Part shown: positions 1-5,760 of the stretch, in pieces
Numbering within the stretch: the stretch's first letter is position 1
How the letters are laid out: every line of letters begins with the position of its first letter
DNA from: Lutispora sp.
GTDB taxonomy: Bacteria > Bacillota > Clostridia > Lutisporales > Lutisporaceae
Length of the DNA: 8,245 nt
NCBI GenBank assembly: GCA_030834765.1
Contig: JAUQXG010000215.1
Coordinates: forward strand, 1 to 8,245
Direction of reading: 5' to 3'
Made by a program: the position numbers and the translations under genes
The notes under the pieces: generated by a model
The model's input: the letters and a program-made list of their open reading frames with translations, nothing else
Told to the model about the DNA's origin: nothing
Database searches by the model: none

Positions 1-7
1 TCTCCTT
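1..7 (-). promoter_or_regulatory. Possible ribosome binding site of a gene beyond the left edge
   Basis: On the minus strand the last seven bases of the window read AAGGAGA, a good Shine-Dalgarno match, so a start codon could lie a few bases outside. In B. subtilis spoIIE is among the next genes after yabR, so spoIIE is one candidate. That identity is inference from gene order only. Confidence 0.3.
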
Positions 8-22
8 ATCTTTCTTCTATGC

Positions 23-54
23 TTTTCAAATATCCTTTTTAGAATATTTGAAAA
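23..54 (-). repeat. Hairpin-forming inverted repeat after the yabR terminator
   Basis: TTTTCAAATAT (23-33) is the exact reverse complement of ATATTTGAAAA (44-54). As minus-strand RNA the stem extends inward by a G-U, a C-G and a U-A pair to 14 pairs, closed by an AAAA loop. No U-run follows, so it is not a normal terminator. Its first arm reuses the U-tract (51-56) of the neighbouring terminator, so on read-through RNA it would form the start of the leader of the next gene. Confidence 0.55.
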
Positions 55-85
55 AACAATACTGCCAGTTATCCTGACAGTATTG
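51..85 (-). terminator. Rho-independent terminator of yabR
   Basis: As minus-strand RNA, CAATACTGTCAG (85 to 74) pairs with CTGGCAGTATTG (68 to 57) over 12 pairs including one G-U. The loop is 5 nt and six U residues (56-51) follow. On the plus strand the stem has a C-A mismatch and no T-tract follows, so it works in the minus direction. It lies 86 nt after the yabR stop and ends the transcription unit of this window. Confidence 0.9.
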
Positions 86-139
86 CCTAAAAAACAAATT
101 AATTATAAGCTTTATATATCTCATATAGGAAGTACCAGC

Positions 140-166
140 AAGAATTATGAACCATTCAAAATTCTT
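140..166 (-). repeat. Small hairpin in the yabR 3' untranslated region
   Basis: AAGAATT (140-146) and AATTCTT (160-166) pair. After a single mismatch the inner TGAA and TTCA also pair around a 3-nt loop. It begins 5 nt after the yabR stop codon (172-174) and has no U-tract, so it may only shield the message end. The rest of 86-171 shows no gene or other clear signal. Confidence 0.4.
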
Positions 167-171
167 TTATA

Positions 172-594
172 TTATTGAAAATCGCCTTTTCTGCTATAAC
201 CGCCTCCGCCTCTTTTTGAGTCGGTGCTCTTTTTAAGCTGCGATATCTTTTCATCACTATCCTTCATGAATTTAGCAAGTCTATCTTCAAAAGAACTTCC
301 TTGCTGCTTTCTCGCTTCTTGTTGCCAATCAATATCAATAGGCCTAGCTGTTTTTTTAATCTCCTGTGCCTGTTTTATTGATAAATTGATTTTACCATTC
401 TTTTCTACAGATAATACTTTAACTTTAACTTTTTCTTTTTCTGTTATATAGTTTTTTATGTCTTTTACAAATGTGTCTGCAATTTCCGAGATATGCACTA
501 GACCAGTTTTCCCCCCGGATAGTTGAATGAAAGCTCCAAAATTTGTTATACTGGATACAATACCTTCAACTACTTTACCTTCCTCAATAGGCAT
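172..594 (-). CDS. yabR: S1-domain RNA-binding protein YabR
   Basis: This 140-residue protein has one S1 RNA-binding domain at about residues 5-75. It shows the family core 'GIVSSITNFGAFIQL' followed by 'GKTGLVHISEIA', ending at 'NGKINLSIK'. The C-terminal half is charged and ends in a glycine-rich stretch 'RGGGGYSRKG', as is usual for YabR. S1 proteins of this type bind RNA or ribosomes in the cytoplasm, but the exact role of YabR is not settled. The ATG is preceded by AAGGAGGAG at 605-613 with 10 nt spacing, and B. subtilis YabR begins at the same place in the domain. It follows divIC, as in B. subtilis, but has its own vegetative promoter (639-667) and terminator (51-85), so it can be made independently. 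Family identity is firm; function is inferred from the domain. Confidence 0.93.
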   Translation of the reverse strand: MPIEEGKVVEGIVSSITNFGAFIQLSGGKTGLVHISEIADTFVKDIKNYITEKEKVKVKVLSVEKNGKINLSIKQAQEIKKTARPIDIDWQQEARKQQGSSFEDRLAKFMKDSDEKISQLKKSTDSKRGGGGYSRKGDFQ

Positions 595-638
595 ACTAAA
601 TATACTCCTCCTTCAATTTGCATACGATTGCTATGGAT

Positions 639-667
639 ATATTATTATAAAAATAAAGGCATGTCAA
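639..667 (-). promoter_or_regulatory. Sigma-A-type promoter of yabR
   Basis: On the minus strand a perfect -35 TTGACA (667 to 662) is followed after exactly 17 nt by TAATAT (644 to 639), which matches 4 of 6 in TATAAT. Transcription would start near 632 and give a leader of about 37 nt holding the strong yabR ribosome site. It lies in the divIC-yabR gap, so yabR does not depend on read-through from the sporulation genes upstream. Confidence 0.65.
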
Positions 668-705
668 TAACTTTCAGTAGGCATCTTCCAATAAATATAA
701 AAAAG

Positions 706-1008
706 TTATTTGGCATTGTCTTGGGTATTCGTGTCTATGTATACCTTTTCACCGGGTTTCACCAATCCAAGCTGCTCTCTGGCCATTCTTTCTATATACT
801 CATCGCTGTTTGAAGTCTTAATCATCTGTTTAAGTTTCTCATTATCGCTAATGACATTATTTATTTGCTCCATCTTTTGTTCTTGCACTTTTGAAAGTTT
901 ATGTATCATTAATTGCTGATTTATTAATGCATAAGCTGCATACATAATGAAGCACATGATTAATATGCCTTTTATTTTAAACTTTCTTTTTTTAGAATTC
1001 TTCTTCAT
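706..1008 (-). CDS. divIC: Cell division protein DivIC (FtsB/DivIC family septum formation initiator)
   Basis: This is a small bitopic division protein of the divisome, which in Firmicutes works in a complex with FtsL and DivIB (FtsQ) at the septal membrane. With the ATG at 1006-1008 it has 100 residues. These are a very basic cytoplasmic N-terminus (residues 1-13), one membrane span (about 13-30), a coiled coil (about 35-65), and the hallmark motif 'YIERMAREQLGLVKPGE' (71-87). An upstream in-frame TTG at 1066-1068 would add 20 residues. I reject it because its purine-rich site (1071-1077) is only 2 nt away, whereas the ATG has GATGGAG (1017-1023) at 8 nt. The ATG form also starts just before the membrane span, as in relatives. 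It sits after yabQ in the conserved cluster, and a weak vegetative promoter may lie just in front (1032-1061). Confidence 0.9.
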   Translation of the reverse strand: MKKNSKKRKFKIKGILIMCFIMYAAYALINQQLMIHKLSKVQEQKMEQINNVISDNEKLKQMIKTSNSDEYIERMAREQLGLVKPGEKVYIDTNTQDNAK

Positions 1009-1031
1009 AAAAGCTACTCCATCTTCAGTAT

Positions 1032-1061
1032 ATTTTCTTACCTTGCATATTCGACAGTCAA
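1032..1061 (-). promoter_or_regulatory. Possible sigma-A-type promoter of divIC
   Basis: TTGACT (1061 to 1056) is separated by 18 nt from GAAAAT (1037 to 1032). The -35 matches 5 of 6 and the -10 matches 4 of 6. Transcription would start near 1025, just ahead of the divIC ribosome site, giving a leader under 20 nt. It would let an essential division gene be expressed in growing cells although it lies behind sporulation genes. The -10 is weak, so this is a candidate only. Confidence 0.35.
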
Positions 1062-1082
1062 TATTCAAAACCCTTCTATTCC

Positions 1083-1598
1083 TTATTTTTTTATTTGCTT
1101 CTTAATAATAAGCTTATAGTACTTTTTCGTATCTCCTATTAAAGTCTTCGGCACTCTACACAGCTTCTTGAACCTTTTTAAAAAAAATTTAACTTTCCTG
1201 ACTATTTTTAATACTGGATACCATAAAATATTATAAATGAATCTAAAAGGCAATAATATCAAATGATTTGTAGTGGTAAAAAATCTTACTATACTTTTTC
1301 TGACTGTATTAAATAAATACATACCAAACTTGCCCAATATCTTTTCATAGAGCACAAATCCTACAACAAACCCTATAAAAGCATAAAATCTTCGATCCCC
1401 ATAATTACTAGAAAAAATAGCCCAAAGGCAGATAAACAGAATAAGCATTAAAAATATTACATCCCAAAATGATGTGATAGCTTTATCCTTCCTTCTTTTT
1501 CCTTTCATCACTATATATATATCATATGAAATACCAATGATTATTCCACCATATATCGTATATAAAAAAACAAAAATTTGATATTTTACTGTCTCCAT
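1083..1598 (-). CDS. yabQ: Spore cortex biosynthesis protein YabQ
   Basis: YabQ is a sporulation membrane protein. In B. subtilis it is made in the mother cell under sigma-E and is needed for cortex formation. This 171-residue copy has an N-terminal half with three likely membrane spans (about residues 7-28, 45-63 and 71-88). It carries the family pattern of a Gly-rich first helix ending in 'GISYDIY' and the later 'GDRRFYAFIGFVVGFVLYE'. A fourth hydrophobic stretch lies near 108-125. The C-terminal third is very rich in lysine and arginine and should face the cytoplasm. The ATG has GGAGG at 1605-1609 with 6 nt spacing. It lies 46 nt after yabP and is probably co-transcribed with it from the sigma-E-type promoter at 1974-2002. 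Its biochemical activity is unknown. Confidence 0.88.
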   Translation of the reverse strand: METVKYQIFVFLYTIYGGIIIGISYDIYIVMKGKRRKDKAITSFWDVIFLMLILFICLWAIFSSNYGDRRFYAFIGFVVGFVLYEKILGKFGMYLFNTVRKSIVRFFTTTNHLILLPFRFIYNILWYPVLKIVRKVKFFLKRFKKLCRVPKTLIGDTKKYYKLIIKKQIKK

Positions 1599-1644
1599 AG
1601 GATTCCTCCATAAAGAACGGTTTTTGCCATGAATAAAGTCACCA

Positions 1645-1932
1645 CTATTTAAAAATTCTGCTTAAAAAACTACCATCTTTAGAGCTTTCCATTTTGTCAC
1701 TATATATACAAGAGACCATATATCCTTCAATCATTAAATTACCATCATCTACATTCAATTTGCTTATATGCAGATTAACACCCTTTATTATTAATCCACC
1801 TAATTCAGTATCAAGACTTATGGTATTATCATTAAAACTTCCAACTTCAACTACTCCGGATATTTGGAGCTTCTCTCTGCCTTCTATGTTTATATTGTGA
1901 GGTTTTGATTTCACAACCTTCTTTTCATCCAT
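1645..1932 (-). CDS. yabP: Sporulation protein YabP
   Basis: YabP is a small soluble sporulation protein of the YabP/YqfC family, expressed in the mother cell in B. subtilis. Its molecular role is not known. With the ATG at 1930-1932 it has 95 residues, close to the usual 95-100. The family pattern is clear: 'HNINIEGREKLQISGVVEVGSF' (12-33), 'GGLIIKGVNLHISKLNVDDGNLMIEG' (45-70), and the C-terminal 'FLSRIFK' (89-95). The predicted fold is mostly beta strand. An upstream in-frame TTG (1966-1968) would add 12 residues. I reject it because the ATG has AAGGAGG (1940-1946) at 7 nt and the family starts here. That ribosome site lies inside a long hairpin (1936-2019), and a sigma-E-type promoter lies just upstream, so its expression may be tightly limited to sporulation. 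Confidence 0.93.
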   Translation of the reverse strand: MDEKKVVKSKPHNINIEGREKLQISGVVEVGSFNDNTISLDTELGGLIIKGVNLHISKLNVDDGNLMIEGYMVSCIYSDKMESSKDGSFLSRIFK

Positions 1933-1935
1933 AAA

Positions 1936-2019
1936 AAAACCTCCTTGTATATTTATTAAATAGATCAAAAGTCATAGCATGTGTTTTAATCTATAAATAT
2001 TTATATGCAAGAAGGTTTT
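1936..2019 (-). promoter_or_regulatory. Leader hairpin that masks the yabP ribosome binding site
   Basis: As minus-strand RNA, AAAACCTTCTTG (2019 to 2008), which begins 9 nt after the rqcP stop codon, pairs with CAAGGAGGTTTT (1947 to 1936). That is 11 Watson-Crick pairs plus one U-G, and the second arm contains the whole yabP Shine-Dalgarno sequence. After a C-A mismatch four more A-U pairs follow (2006-2003 with 1949-1952). An inner hairpin pairs 1994-1984 with 1970-1960 over 11 pairs, one of them a U-G, around a 13-nt loop. Seven U residues (1939-1933) follow the G+C part of the outer stem, so it might also act as a terminator. The pairing is read directly from the sequence; its effect is inference. 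Confidence 0.6.
1974..2002 (-). promoter_or_regulatory. Sigma-E-type promoter of yabP-yabQ
   Basis: On the minus strand AAATATT (2002 to 1996) and CATGCTAT (1981 to 1974) are spaced by 14 nt. The B. subtilis sigma-E consensus is about KMATATT, N14, CATACAAT, so the matches are 6 of 7 and 6 of 8 with ideal spacing. In B. subtilis yabP and yabQ belong to the sigma-E regulon, which fits. The start site would be near 1967, giving a leader of about 35 nt that lacks both upstream arms of the masking hairpin. The -35 lies within a 14-bp AT palindrome (1992-2005). Confidence 0.6.
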
Positions 2020-2028
2020 GAAAATGCC

Positions 2029-2274
2029 TTAATCTTCTATTATTTTGTACATCTCTTTGGCGGCTTCCTTTGTTGCTTTATCAGATATATCCATTACTTC
2101 AACTTTTACAGTCTTTTCTCCGAAAACGATTTCTAATTTATCACCAATTCCAACATCCGAACTTGGCTTTGCAAGTTTTCCATTAATATATACTTTATCG
2201 CCTTGGCAAGCATCCTTGGCTACAGTTCTTCTTTTTATGATTCTGGAGTTTTTGAGATATTTATCAAGCCTCAT
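2029..2274 (-). CDS. rqcP: RqcP (YabO), S4-domain ribosome quality-control factor
   Basis: RqcP works with RqcH on the 50S subunit carrying a blocked nascent chain and supports the addition of alanine tails that mark the chain for degradation. This 81-residue protein is almost entirely one S4 RNA-binding domain. It opens with 'MRLDKYLKNSRIIKRRTVAK' and continues with 'VYINGKLAKPSSDVGIGDKLEI' (28-49), very close to B. subtilis RqcP. The basic positions Arg2, Arg11, Arg15 and Arg16 are kept. An in-frame TTG at 2290-2292 would add six residues, but it lies upstream of the ribosome site AAGGAGGAG (2279-2287), so the ATG at 2272-2274 is right. It follows hup, but a strong terminator ends 3 nt before its ribosome site, so read-through or a promoter inside hup must supply its message. 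Confidence 0.93.
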   Translation of the reverse strand: MRLDKYLKNSRIIKRRTVAKDACQGDKVYINGKLAKPSSDVGIGDKLEIVFGEKTVKVEVMDISDKATKEAAKEMYKIIED

Positions 2275-2278
2275 GTTT

Positions 2279-2287
2279 CTCCTCCTT
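2279..2287 (-). promoter_or_regulatory. Ribosome binding site that fixes the rqcP start
   Basis: AAGGAGGAG on the minus strand stands 4-6 nt before the ATG at 2272-2274. It begins only 3 nt after the U-tract of the hup terminator. It excludes the upstream TTG start at 2290-2292. Confidence 0.85.
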
Positions 2288-2290
2288 TTC

Positions 2291-2324
2291 AAAAAAAGAA
2301 ATCAGGTCAAAGACCTGATTTCTT
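2291..2324 (-). terminator. Rho-independent terminator between hup and rqcP
   Basis: AAGAAATCAGGT (2324 to 2313 on the minus strand) and ACCTGATTTCTT (2307 to 2296) form a perfect 12-bp stem with a 5-nt loop. A run of seven U residues (2297-2291) overlaps the stem end. It lies 14 nt after the hup stop codon and just before the rqcP ribosome site. It should end most hup transcripts and stabilise their 3' end, leaving a read-through fraction for rqcP and the genes after it. Confidence 0.9.
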
Positions 2325-2338
2325 AGTAATTGTATTTA

Positions 2339-2614
2339 CTATTTGTTTACTAGATCCTTAAGATCTTTGCCAGCTTTGAAAACTGGAACTTTTGATGCTG
2401 GAATTTGTATTTCTTCTCTTGTCTTTGGGTTTCTTCCAACTCTAGCTGCTCTTTCTTTTACTTCATATGTACCAAAGCCAACTAATTGAACTTTTTCACC
2501 TTTTCCAAGTGAATCTTGTACACTTTCCATAAATGCCTTTAGCGCCTTTTCAGCATCCTTCTTTGTCAATTCGCTTTTCTCAGCCATGCTTGTTATAAGT
2601 TCTGCTTTATTCAT
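2339..2614 (-). CDS. hup: DNA-binding protein HU
   Basis: HU is an abundant dimeric nucleoid protein that bends DNA and shapes the chromosome. The 91-residue length is typical. The helical N-terminal part (about 1-42) forms the dimer body. The core '[14 protein letters not shown]' (45-58) and the arm '[16 protein letters not shown]' (59-74) follow, with the intercalating proline at residue 63, and the C-terminus is '[15 protein letters not shown]'. The ATG has TTAGGAGGG (2621-2629) at 6 nt. In Clostridia hup is often found here between mazG and rqcP. The 95-nt gap to mazG has no clear terminator. A weak promoter candidate is TTGGTA (2681 to 2676), 16 nt, TGC-TAATAG, but I would not rely on it. 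A strong terminator follows the gene, which fits a high-output short message. Confidence 0.96.
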   Translation of the reverse strand: MNKAELITSMAEKSELTKKDAEKALKAFMESVQDSLGKGEKVQLVGFGTYEVKERAARVGRNPKTREEIQIPASKVPVFKAGKDLKDLVNK

Positions 2615-2709
2615 ATTATACCCTCCTAATATTGTTTAATCATGCAATAAATACTATTAGCATATTCTCTGCAATTACCAAAAATCCTTCTTTTTTATGA
2701 TATTTTTTA

Positions 2710-4179
2710 TTATTTTTTGATAATTTCTTTATTTTTTGCCTCTTCCCATAGTTGATCCATCTCTTTTAAGGTCATTTCATTCATTTTTCTATGTTTTTGT
2801 GCTGCGGTTTCTTCTATATATCTAAACCTCCTTATAAACTTTTCTGTAGTAAATTTAAGTGCAAGTTCAGGCTGTATTTTCAAAAACCTAGCTACATTAA
2901 CTACTGCAAAAATCAAATCACCAATTTCTTCTTCTATTTTGTCTTTATTATCCGTTTTATATACCTCTTTTAGCTCAATAATTTCCTCTTCAACCTTTGC
3001 GAATGCATCATCTACAATATCCCAATCAAAACCGGACAAGGCTGCCTTTTGTCCAACCTTATAGCTTCTCATTAAAGCAGGCATATTTTGAGGTATATCC
3101 TCTAATGTCTGTGTATAGTTATCAATGCCTTTCATCTTTCTCTTCGAAGCTTCCCAGCTCTGCAATGCACCACTTTCAGAAGAAACAACTACGTCACCAA
3201 ACACATGAGGATGCCTTACTGTAAGCTTTTCAACAATGCTATTTGAAACATCCCTAATATCAAAGGTTCCTTCCTCTTTGCCTATCTGTGCATGAAATAC
3301 TACCTGAAGCAATAAATCTCCAAGCTCTTCTACCAGAAGGTCTATGTCTTCTTTTTCTATGGCATCCAAAACTTCATAGCTTTCTTCTAAAAGGTATTGC
3401 TTTAATGTTTCATGAGTCTGCTCTTTGTCCCAAGGGCACCCATCTTCCGCCCTGAGCCTTCCCATTATATTTATCAGATCATCAAAGTTTTTGAACCTTG
3501 CACCTTGGTGGGCTGGTGGCACATAAAGGCTTGTCAGATAATCAACCCACTCTATTCTATCAAGTTCATGGAGACTGATATATTCTATTCTTTCAATGCC
3601 CCTTACACCTGCCGCTTTAATTATACATATTTTATAGTCATCTGTATAATAGTCCATAAGCTTCAATTTTACTTCTGAGGCTACATACCTATCATATACT
3701 TGTGTGATTATGTTACCGCATGTTGTATCCACTTTTTGAGTATCCAAACTCAATCCATCCAGAATCTTTAGTCCATTTACTGGATCTATGGCAAGAGAAG
3801 ATAATATTGCATCGATAAAGCTCATTGCAGGTAATATCTCCACCTCCACTACATCAACAGCTTTTTGCAAAATCAATTGTACACTTTTTTCTGCAACAAG
3901 GGGATGTCCAGGGACTGCATATACTACTTCTCCAAACTTTTTTGCTTCTTCAATTACCCTATCGCTGATTTTGTCGTACAATATATCAAAGGATTCCTCT
4001 ATATTATATAAATCGTCACAAGTTGTGTATTTGATTCCCTGTTGGTCTATGTAATCCACATTTGGATGTATAGATGTTCTTAAGATTAATCTTGAAGCAT
4101 TCTTCATTAACTCTAATGCATTTATCATGAGCTGTCCTGGATCTCCTGGTCCAAGTCCAATAACAATGATTTTACTCAT
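2710..4179 (-). CDS. mazG: Tetrapyrrole methylase-like / MazG NTP pyrophosphohydrolase fusion (YabN)
   Basis: This 489-residue protein is a fusion known from Firmicutes as YabN. Residues 1 to about 220 are a SAM-dependent tetrapyrrole (corrin/porphyrin) methylase-like domain with 'GLGPGDP' (8-14) and 'YAVPGHP' (87-93). About 228-489 form a MazG unit with the entry motif 'LRAEDGCPWDKEQTHETLKQY' (242-262, with metal-binding side chains in 'EESYE' at 265-269 and 'EELGD' at 284-288). A second MazG repeat has 'EEEIIE' (397-402) and 'EEEIGD' (416-421). MazG hydrolyses nucleoside triphosphates to monophosphate and pyrophosphate with Mg2+, probably cleaning the nucleotide pool. The methylase substrate is unknown and no cobalamin gene is nearby. 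The ATG has GGAAGGAG (4187-4194) at 7 nt, and the gene lies 16 nt after the flippase, so it is co-transcribed. It is a housekeeping enzyme, not the MazE/MazF toxin pair. Confidence 0.95.
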   Translation of the reverse strand: MSKIIVIGLGPGDPGQLMINALELMKNASRLILRTSIHPNVDYIDQQGIKYTTCDDLYNIEESFDILYDKISDRVIEEAKKFGEVVYAVPGHPLVAEKSVQLILQKAVDVVEVEILPAMSFIDAILSSLAIDPVNGLKILDGLSLDTQKVDTTCGNIITQVYDRYVASEVKLKLMDYYTDDYKICIIKAAGVRGIERIEYISLHELDRIEWVDYLTSLYVPPAHQGARFKNFDDLINIMGRLRAEDGCPWDKEQTHETLKQYLLEESYEVLDAIEKEDIDLLVEELGDLLLQVVFHAQIGKEEGTFDIRDVSNSIVEKLTVRHPHVFGDVVVSSESGALQSWEASKRKMKGIDNYTQTLEDIPQNMPALMRSYKVGQKAALSGFDWDIVDDAFAKVEEEIIELKEVYKTDNKDKIEEEIGDLIFAVVNVARFLKIQPELALKFTTEKFIRRFRYIEETAAQKHRKMNEMTLKEMDQLWEEAKNKEIIKK

Positions 4180-4195
4180 TTATAGGCTCCTTCCT

Positions 4196-5758
4196 TTATC
4201 TACTATTTTTTGCTTTTAGTAAATTTATTTCCTCTGGTCTTATGACTTTCAAAGCATATGATAAAGTAAAATATAAAGCGATTCCAAACATAATGCTAAG
4301 TGCTAGCACTATCGAGTTGCTCATTATGATTTTTATCATATAATTATAGAATAATGCCACAAAAATGGACATGATTATGGAGTTCATTATAGTAATATAA
4401 ATAAATCTAAATTCCTCATTTTTTATTCCTGTAAGTCTCTTTATTTCATTTACATTCAAAATGGATGCAATCATATAGCATACAACTGTCCCCCCTGCAA
4501 TGATAGCTATTAGATGCTCTGGGAACTTAAATATAAACAAGCTAATAGCAATCTTAGCAATGAAGCCTACTGTAATATTTTTAATTGGAGAATATATTTT
4601 ACTTAAGCCTTGTAGTACTGATGTTGATATTTGAATAAATGAAATAAAAATTACTGCTAGAGCCAGTGTTTGAAGTATCAATCCACCTATATCATTTCCT
4701 TCACTTCTAAAAATAAACCTTATGATAGGTTTTGCAAGAGTTGACATACCAAAAGCAGCTGGTATTGCGATTAACGAAACAAGCCTATAGGCATTTAATG
4801 TTTTTGCTTTTATTTCTCCAAAGCTTTTCCTTGCATATGCAGAAGAAATAGCAGGAAGCATGTTTACTGCAACAGCAACAGTCAATATAGACGGGATATC
4901 CATCAGTTTCATCGCTTGCCCTGTATATATACCATAAAACACCTTTGCCTGTTCTAAATCATATCCTATAATGGGCAAAAGCTTATTTATGATAAATTGA
5001 TCCACTATCCCTATGGTCTGTATGATTGTCCCTCCCAATGAAATAGGTATCGCATACATTAAGGTTTGCTTTACAATTGTTTTAACTAGCTCATTTGAAG
5101 AATTCGTTTTATTTTGGAATTCCATATTGAAATGAATATTTCTTCTAATACTTAAATACATGAAAACCATGATACAAAGAGAAACGAAAGTACCACATGT
5201 AAAACCAGCAGCTGCACCAAAGGCAGCAAGCTTTAAATCTGGCATAAAATGAATGACAAACGTTGTTCCTATCATGATCTTTGTCAGCTGATCTCCAAGT
5301 TGAGCCACTGCTATTGGTGTCATATATCTCATGCCCTGAAAATATCCACGAAATATTGTGGATAATGCCACAAAAAACAGGGCAGGTATTAAAACATATA
5401 TGCTATAATGCACGTCTGAATCTACAGCCATATACATCGATATAAAATACATTAAAACTCCAGAAAGTATTCCAACTGCAACAAATATATAAAAAGATAT
5501 TTTAAAAACCCTATGAGCATATTTATATCTTCCAAGGGACATATTTTCCGAAATAATCTTTGCCAAAGCAGCTGAAAAGCCAGTGGTAAAACCTACTACC
5601 AAAGTGGTATATATATTAAGGGCATTGTTTAATAAACCCACACCTTTGGTGGTGAGGAGATACACAAGGACAATATTATATATTCCCCCTATAAATTTAT
5701 TAATAAAATTCGTCAAAGTCATGATGAAAATACCTTTTTTCACTGACTGCTTTTTCAT
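4196..5758 (-). CDS. Second MurJ/SpoVB-like polysaccharide flippase (divergent paralogue)
   Basis: This 520-residue integral membrane protein of the MOP flippase superfamily (polysaccharide transport / MviN-like) has about 14 predicted spans. It is a paralogue of the next gene upstream: both begin with K-Q-S then K-G, share 'RGYFQGM..MTP' (here 137-147), and repeat a 'LQG' motif in the second half (382-384). Such proteins flip lipid-linked wall or spore polysaccharide precursors across the membrane. It differs at the first helix: 'GGIYNIVLVYLL' where the partner has 'GAIYRIPLGQLI', so Asn28 replaces an arginine at the place that aligns with a functional arginine (Arg24) of E. coli MurJ. The ATG is 2 nt after the partner's stop. 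Its only ribosome site, AGAGGG at 5773-5778, is 14 nt away, so translational coupling is likely. Substrate unknown; the spoVB name would be a guess. Confidence 0.88.
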   Translation of the reverse strand: MKKQSVKKGIFIMTLTNFINKFIGGIYNIVLVYLLTTKGVGLLNNALNIYTTLVVGFTTGFSAALAKIISENMSLGRYKYAHRVFKISFYIFVAVGILSGVLMYFISMYMAVDSDVHYSIYVLIPALFFVALSTIFRGYFQGMRYMTPIAVAQLGDQLTKIMIGTTFVIHFMPDLKLAAFGAAAGFTCGTFVSLCIMVFMYLSIRRNIHFNMEFQNKTNSSNELVKTIVKQTLMYAIPISLGGTIIQTIGIVDQFIINKLLPIIGYDLEQAKVFYGIYTGQAMKLMDIPSILTVAVAVNMLPAISSAYARKSFGEIKAKTLNAYRLVSLIAIPAAFGMSTLAKPIIRFIFRSEGNDIGGLILQTLALAVIFISFIQISTSVLQGLSKIYSPIKNITVGFIAKIAISLFIFKFPEHLIAIIAGGTVVCYMIASILNVNEIKRLTGIKNEEFRFIYITIMNSIIMSIFVALFYNYMIKIIMSNSIVLALSIMFGIALYFTLSYALKVIRPEEINLLKAKNSR

Positions 5759-5760
5759 GC

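Noticed and set aside
1009..1068. Longer divIC starting at TTG 1066-1068
   Set aside because: Its purine site is only 2 nt away, the added residues do not resemble the family, and the ATG at 1006-1008 has a well-placed GGAG.
1933..1968. Longer yabP starting at TTG 1966-1968
   Set aside because: It begins upstream of the clear ribosome site AAGGAGG (1940-1946), and the YabP family begins near the internal ATG.
1992..2005. 14-bp AT palindrome TATAAATATTTATA as an operator
   Set aside because: It contains only A and T in an AT-rich gap, overlaps the -35 box, and is likely chance.
2275..2292. Longer rqcP starting at TTG 2290-2292
   Set aside because: The added codons are the ribosome site itself; RqcP proteins begin with the MRLDK sequence at 2274.
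2045..2326. Plus-strand open frame of 93 codons opposite rqcP
   Set aside because: It runs antisense to a clear S4-domain gene and resembles no known family. The other plus-strand frames, such as 224-451, 3412-3678, 3788-4054, 7599-7871 and 7875-8108, are likewise shadows of real minus-strand genes.
2640..2700. Firm promoter call for hup
   Set aside because: The best match (TTGGTA, N16, TAATAG with an upstream TG) has too many mismatches to list as a feature.
2690..2740. Terminator after mazG
   Set aside because: There are several T-runs but no convincing stem precedes them.
2710..3500. Frameshift or separate genes for the methylase and MazG domains
   Set aside because: The frame is open throughout and the 489-residue length and domain order match the known YabN fusion.
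2710..4179. MazG as part of a toxin-antitoxin or defence system
   Set aside because: It is the methylase-MazG fusion at its usual housekeeping position; no MazE/MazF or nuclease gene is nearby.
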